This document shows positions 7,549 to 10,503 of a stretch of 10,503 bases of DNA, one piece after another. The notes beneath the pieces are model-generated. The model saw only the letters and a program-made list of their open reading frames with translations, did no database searches and was not told where the DNA came from. Every line of letters starts with the position of its first letter. Within the stretch, counting starts at the first letter, position 1. This stretch comes from Faecalibacterium sp. UBA1819. Its GTDB lineage: Bacteria; Bacillota; Clostridia; Oscillospirales; Ruminococcaceae. A program made the position numbers and the translations under genes. The stretch covers positions 20,374-30,876 of the forward strand of contig DCEX01000022.1 of assembly GCA_002315015.1 (NCBI GenBank), given 5' to 3'.

Positions 7549-8400
7549 ATGGCTGCTTCGTCCATGAAGGACATTAAACTGCGCATTAAAAGCGTGGAAA
7601 GCACCATGCAGATTACGAAGGCGATGGAGCTGGTGGCTTCCTCGAAGCTTCAGCGCGCCAAAGAGCGCGCCGAGCGCACAAGACCGTATTTTACTACGCT
7701 GCACGAAACGCTTTGTGATATTGCGTACGCAAACACCGATTTTTCTTCGCCGTTTGTAAAAGTGCGTGAAGTAAAGAAAAGCTGCTTTGTCATTGTGGCC
7801 GGTGACCGCGGCCTTGCCGGCGGTTACAACTCCAATGTGTTTAAGAAGGCGGCTGCCGAAATGGAAGGCAAAGATGCTTGCGTGGTTCCGATCGGTAAAA
7901 AGGCACTGGAATATTGCAAAAGCCGCGGCTATGAAATTTTGTCGGCGGATTTCCCCTTGGCGGAGGCCATGGGCACAGGTGAGTGTTTCGCACTTTCGCG
8001 TATGCTGTGCAAAGCTTACTGTGAGGGCAAGTTTGACGAGCTGTACCTTGTGTACACAAACTTTGTTTCTATGCTGAGCCAGCAGCCCGCCGCGCTGAAA
8101 GCACTGCCCATTCGCTATGAAAAAAGCGCCGCAAAGGACGATGTACGCGCACTGATGCAGTATGCGCCCTCGAGCGAAGCGGTGTACAATGCGATTGTGC
8201 CCGAGTATGTGGGCGGCTTGCTCTACGGCGCGATGGCGGAAAGCATCGCCAGCGAAATGGGCGCACGCCGCACCGCAATGGATGCTGCGTCCAAAAACGC
8301 CGGGGAAATGATTGAGGATCTTTCCTTGAAATATAACCGTGCCCGTCAGGGTGCGATTACCCAGGAAATTACAGAAATCGTCGCAGGCGCCGAAGCGTAA
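7549..8400 (+). CDS. atpG: ATP synthase F1 subunit gamma
   Basis: Gamma is the central rotating shaft that couples c-ring rotation to catalysis in beta. The 283-residue product has the two end helices that form the coiled coil: MKDIKLRIKSVESTMQITKA near the N-terminus (6-25) and KNAGEMIEDLSLKYNRARQG to ITQEITEIV at the C-terminus (about 245-278). ITQEITEI is the family signature. The middle domain includes FVIVAGDRGLAGGYNSNV. Start ATG 7549 follows AAAGGGGG (7532-7539) by nine bases. A second in-frame ATG at codon 6 begins exactly where many gamma proteins begin, but it is less well spaced from the ribosome site. Confidence 0.96.
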   Translation: MAASSMKDIKLRIKSVESTMQITKAMELVASSKLQRAKERAERTRPYFTTLHETLCDIAYANTDFSSPFVKVREVKKSCFVIVAGDRGLAGGYNSNVFKKAAAEMEGKDACVVPIGKKALEYCKSRGYEILSADFPLAEAMGTGECFALSRMLCKAYCEGKFDELYLVYTNFVSMLSQQPAALKALPIRYEKSAAKDDVRALMQYAPSSEAVYNAIVPEYVGGLLYGAMAESIASEMGARRTAMDAASKNAGEMIEDLSLKYNRARQGAITQEITEIVAGAEA

Positions 8401-9879
<1,479 letters not shown>

Positions 9880-9891
9880 AGGAGGGGCGCT

Positions 9892-10287
9892 ATGTCGGCC
9901 TTTCATTTACAAATTGTCACACCGGACGGCAGCTTTTTTGACGGTGAGGCAGAACGTGTCATCGTCCGCGCGATTGATGGCGATATCTGCATTTTGCCCC
10001 GTCATATTCCGTATGTCACAGCACTCGCTATGGGCGAAGCGCGCGTGACTGTGAATGGAAAAGTGCGCCGTGCTGCCGCCAATGGCGGTATGCTGGCTGT
10101 CACGGGTGATAAAGTGCGCATTGTTGCTTCTACCTTTGAATGGGCAGAGGATATTGACAAAGAGCGTGCTGCCCGTGCCCGTGCTGTGGCCGAGGAGCAA
10201 ATCAAAGCAGCGAAGGACGACAAAGAGCTTCAATTGGCAAAAGCCAAGCTGATGCGCGCTTTGACCCGTCTGAAGGTGTCGGAATAA
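9892..10287 (+). CDS. atpC: ATP synthase F1 subunit epsilon
   Basis: Epsilon links gamma to the c ring and can inhibit ATP hydrolysis through its C-terminal helices. The 131-residue product has the N-terminal beta-sandwich (about 1-82, starting FHLQIVTPDGSFFDGEAERV) and a two-helix C-terminal domain (about 88-128). IDKERA (88-93) fits the I/L-D-x-x-R-A motif that binds ATP in Bacillus epsilon subunits, suggesting that ATP level may control the inhibitory arm. That role is inferred, not shown. The start ATG 9892 follows AAAGGAGG (9878-9885), which overlaps the atpD stop codon. It is the last gene of the operon. Confidence 0.95.
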   Translation: MSAFHLQIVTPDGSFFDGEAERVIVRAIDGDICILPRHIPYVTALAMGEARVTVNGKVRRAAANGGMLAVTGDKVRIVASTFEWAEDIDKERAARARAVAEEQIKAAKDDKELQLAKAKLMRALTRLKVSE

Positions 10288-10341
10288 AGCGGTTCGCTTT
10301 TGAAAAACGCCGAAGCTGTAAACGATTGATTCAATTAAAGG

Positions 10342-10377
10342 GCACTGTCTGAGAGTTTTCTCTTGGGCAGTGCTTTT
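10342..10377 (+). terminator. Intrinsic terminator of the ATP synthase operon
   Basis: GCACTGTCTGAGAG (10342-10355) folds back on CTCTTGGGCAGTGC (10360-10373), giving 14 pairs including three G-U, closed by a TTTT loop and followed by TTTT (10374-10377). It lies 55 bases after the atpC stop and is the natural end of the operon transcript. Confidence 0.88.
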
Positions 10378-10392
10378 ATGATTGCAAACAAA

Positions 10393-10429
10393 AGAGGTTC
10401 ACGCCCCATTTCATCGGGCGTGAACCTCT
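10393..10429 (-). terminator. Minus-strand intrinsic terminator next to the right repeat
   Basis: AGAGGTTCACGCCC (10393-10406) and GGGCGTGAACCTCT (10416-10429) form a perfect 14-base-pair stem with a nine-base loop. On the minus strand the stem is followed by TTTGTTTGC, a T-rich tail. On the plus strand the following bases are not T-rich. It therefore most likely ends a leftward transcript entering from outside the window. Confidence 0.8.
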
Positions 10430-10503
10430 GAGACTGTCGAAAAACTGCCGCCTGATTCAAAAAGAAGACGAGTTGCAAGGGGAAAAAGGCTTGGAAAAGG
10501 GGG
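10429..10503 (-). repeat. Right copy of the 75-base inverted repeat
   Basis: Read on the minus strand this is the same unit as 1-75, with 67 of 75 positions equal. It runs to the last base of the window. Its inner end touches the terminator hairpin at 10393-10429, as the left copy touches the hairpin at 75-108. No coding potential is seen. Confidence 0.85.

Overview
The window looks like chromosomal DNA from a Clostridia-type Firmicute, probably a gut Oscillospiraceae/Ruminococcaceae relative. The support is the gene order atpZ-I-B-E-F-H-A-G-D-C, strong AGGAGG-type ribosome binding sites, U-tailed intrinsic terminators, TTG starts, a DUF1846 gene and a sodium-type ATP synthase c subunit. The taxonomic placement is inferred from protein style, not from a database match. 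Nearly all of the window is ordinary housekeeping DNA, and I see no phage, CRISPR, toxin-antitoxin or defence genes.

Layout. Positions 1-75 hold a repeat whose inverted copy fills 10429-10503. It is followed by an intrinsic terminator (75-108) that contains an extended -10 promoter for a Cof-type HAD phosphatase gene (153-953). A long hairpin (1031-1084) separates that gene from a convergent DUF1846 gene (1121-2605, minus strand). A 390-base divergent intergenic region (2606-2995) carries the promoter of the ATP synthase operon and a candidate promoter and leader for the DUF1846 gene. The complete F1Fo ATP synthase operon fills 2996-10287 and ends in a hairpin terminator at 10342-10377. A second hairpin (10393-10429) is oriented to stop transcription entering from the right, and the window ends in the inverted repeat copy.

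How the genes work together. atpZ and atpI encode small membrane helpers. atpB, atpE and atpF encode the membrane sector (a, c, b). atpH, atpA, atpG, atpD and atpC encode delta, alpha, gamma, beta and epsilon of the peripheral stalk and catalytic head. The c subunit has a glutamate in helix 1 (E29) as well as the usual one in helix 2 (E62), next to T63 and Y67. This is the two-carboxylate arrangement known from sodium-coupled ring rotors, so the enzyme is probably Na+-driven or Na+-pumping. Several gene junctions in the operon carry a small hairpin just upstream of the ribosome binding site, which could help set unequal subunit output.

The least explained signal is the 75-base inverted repeat bounding the window. 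Each copy is directly followed, on its inner side, by an intrinsic terminator of unrelated stem sequence. This could be a dispersed repeat family linked to terminators. It could also mean the window is a whole assembly contig that broke at a multicopy repeat.
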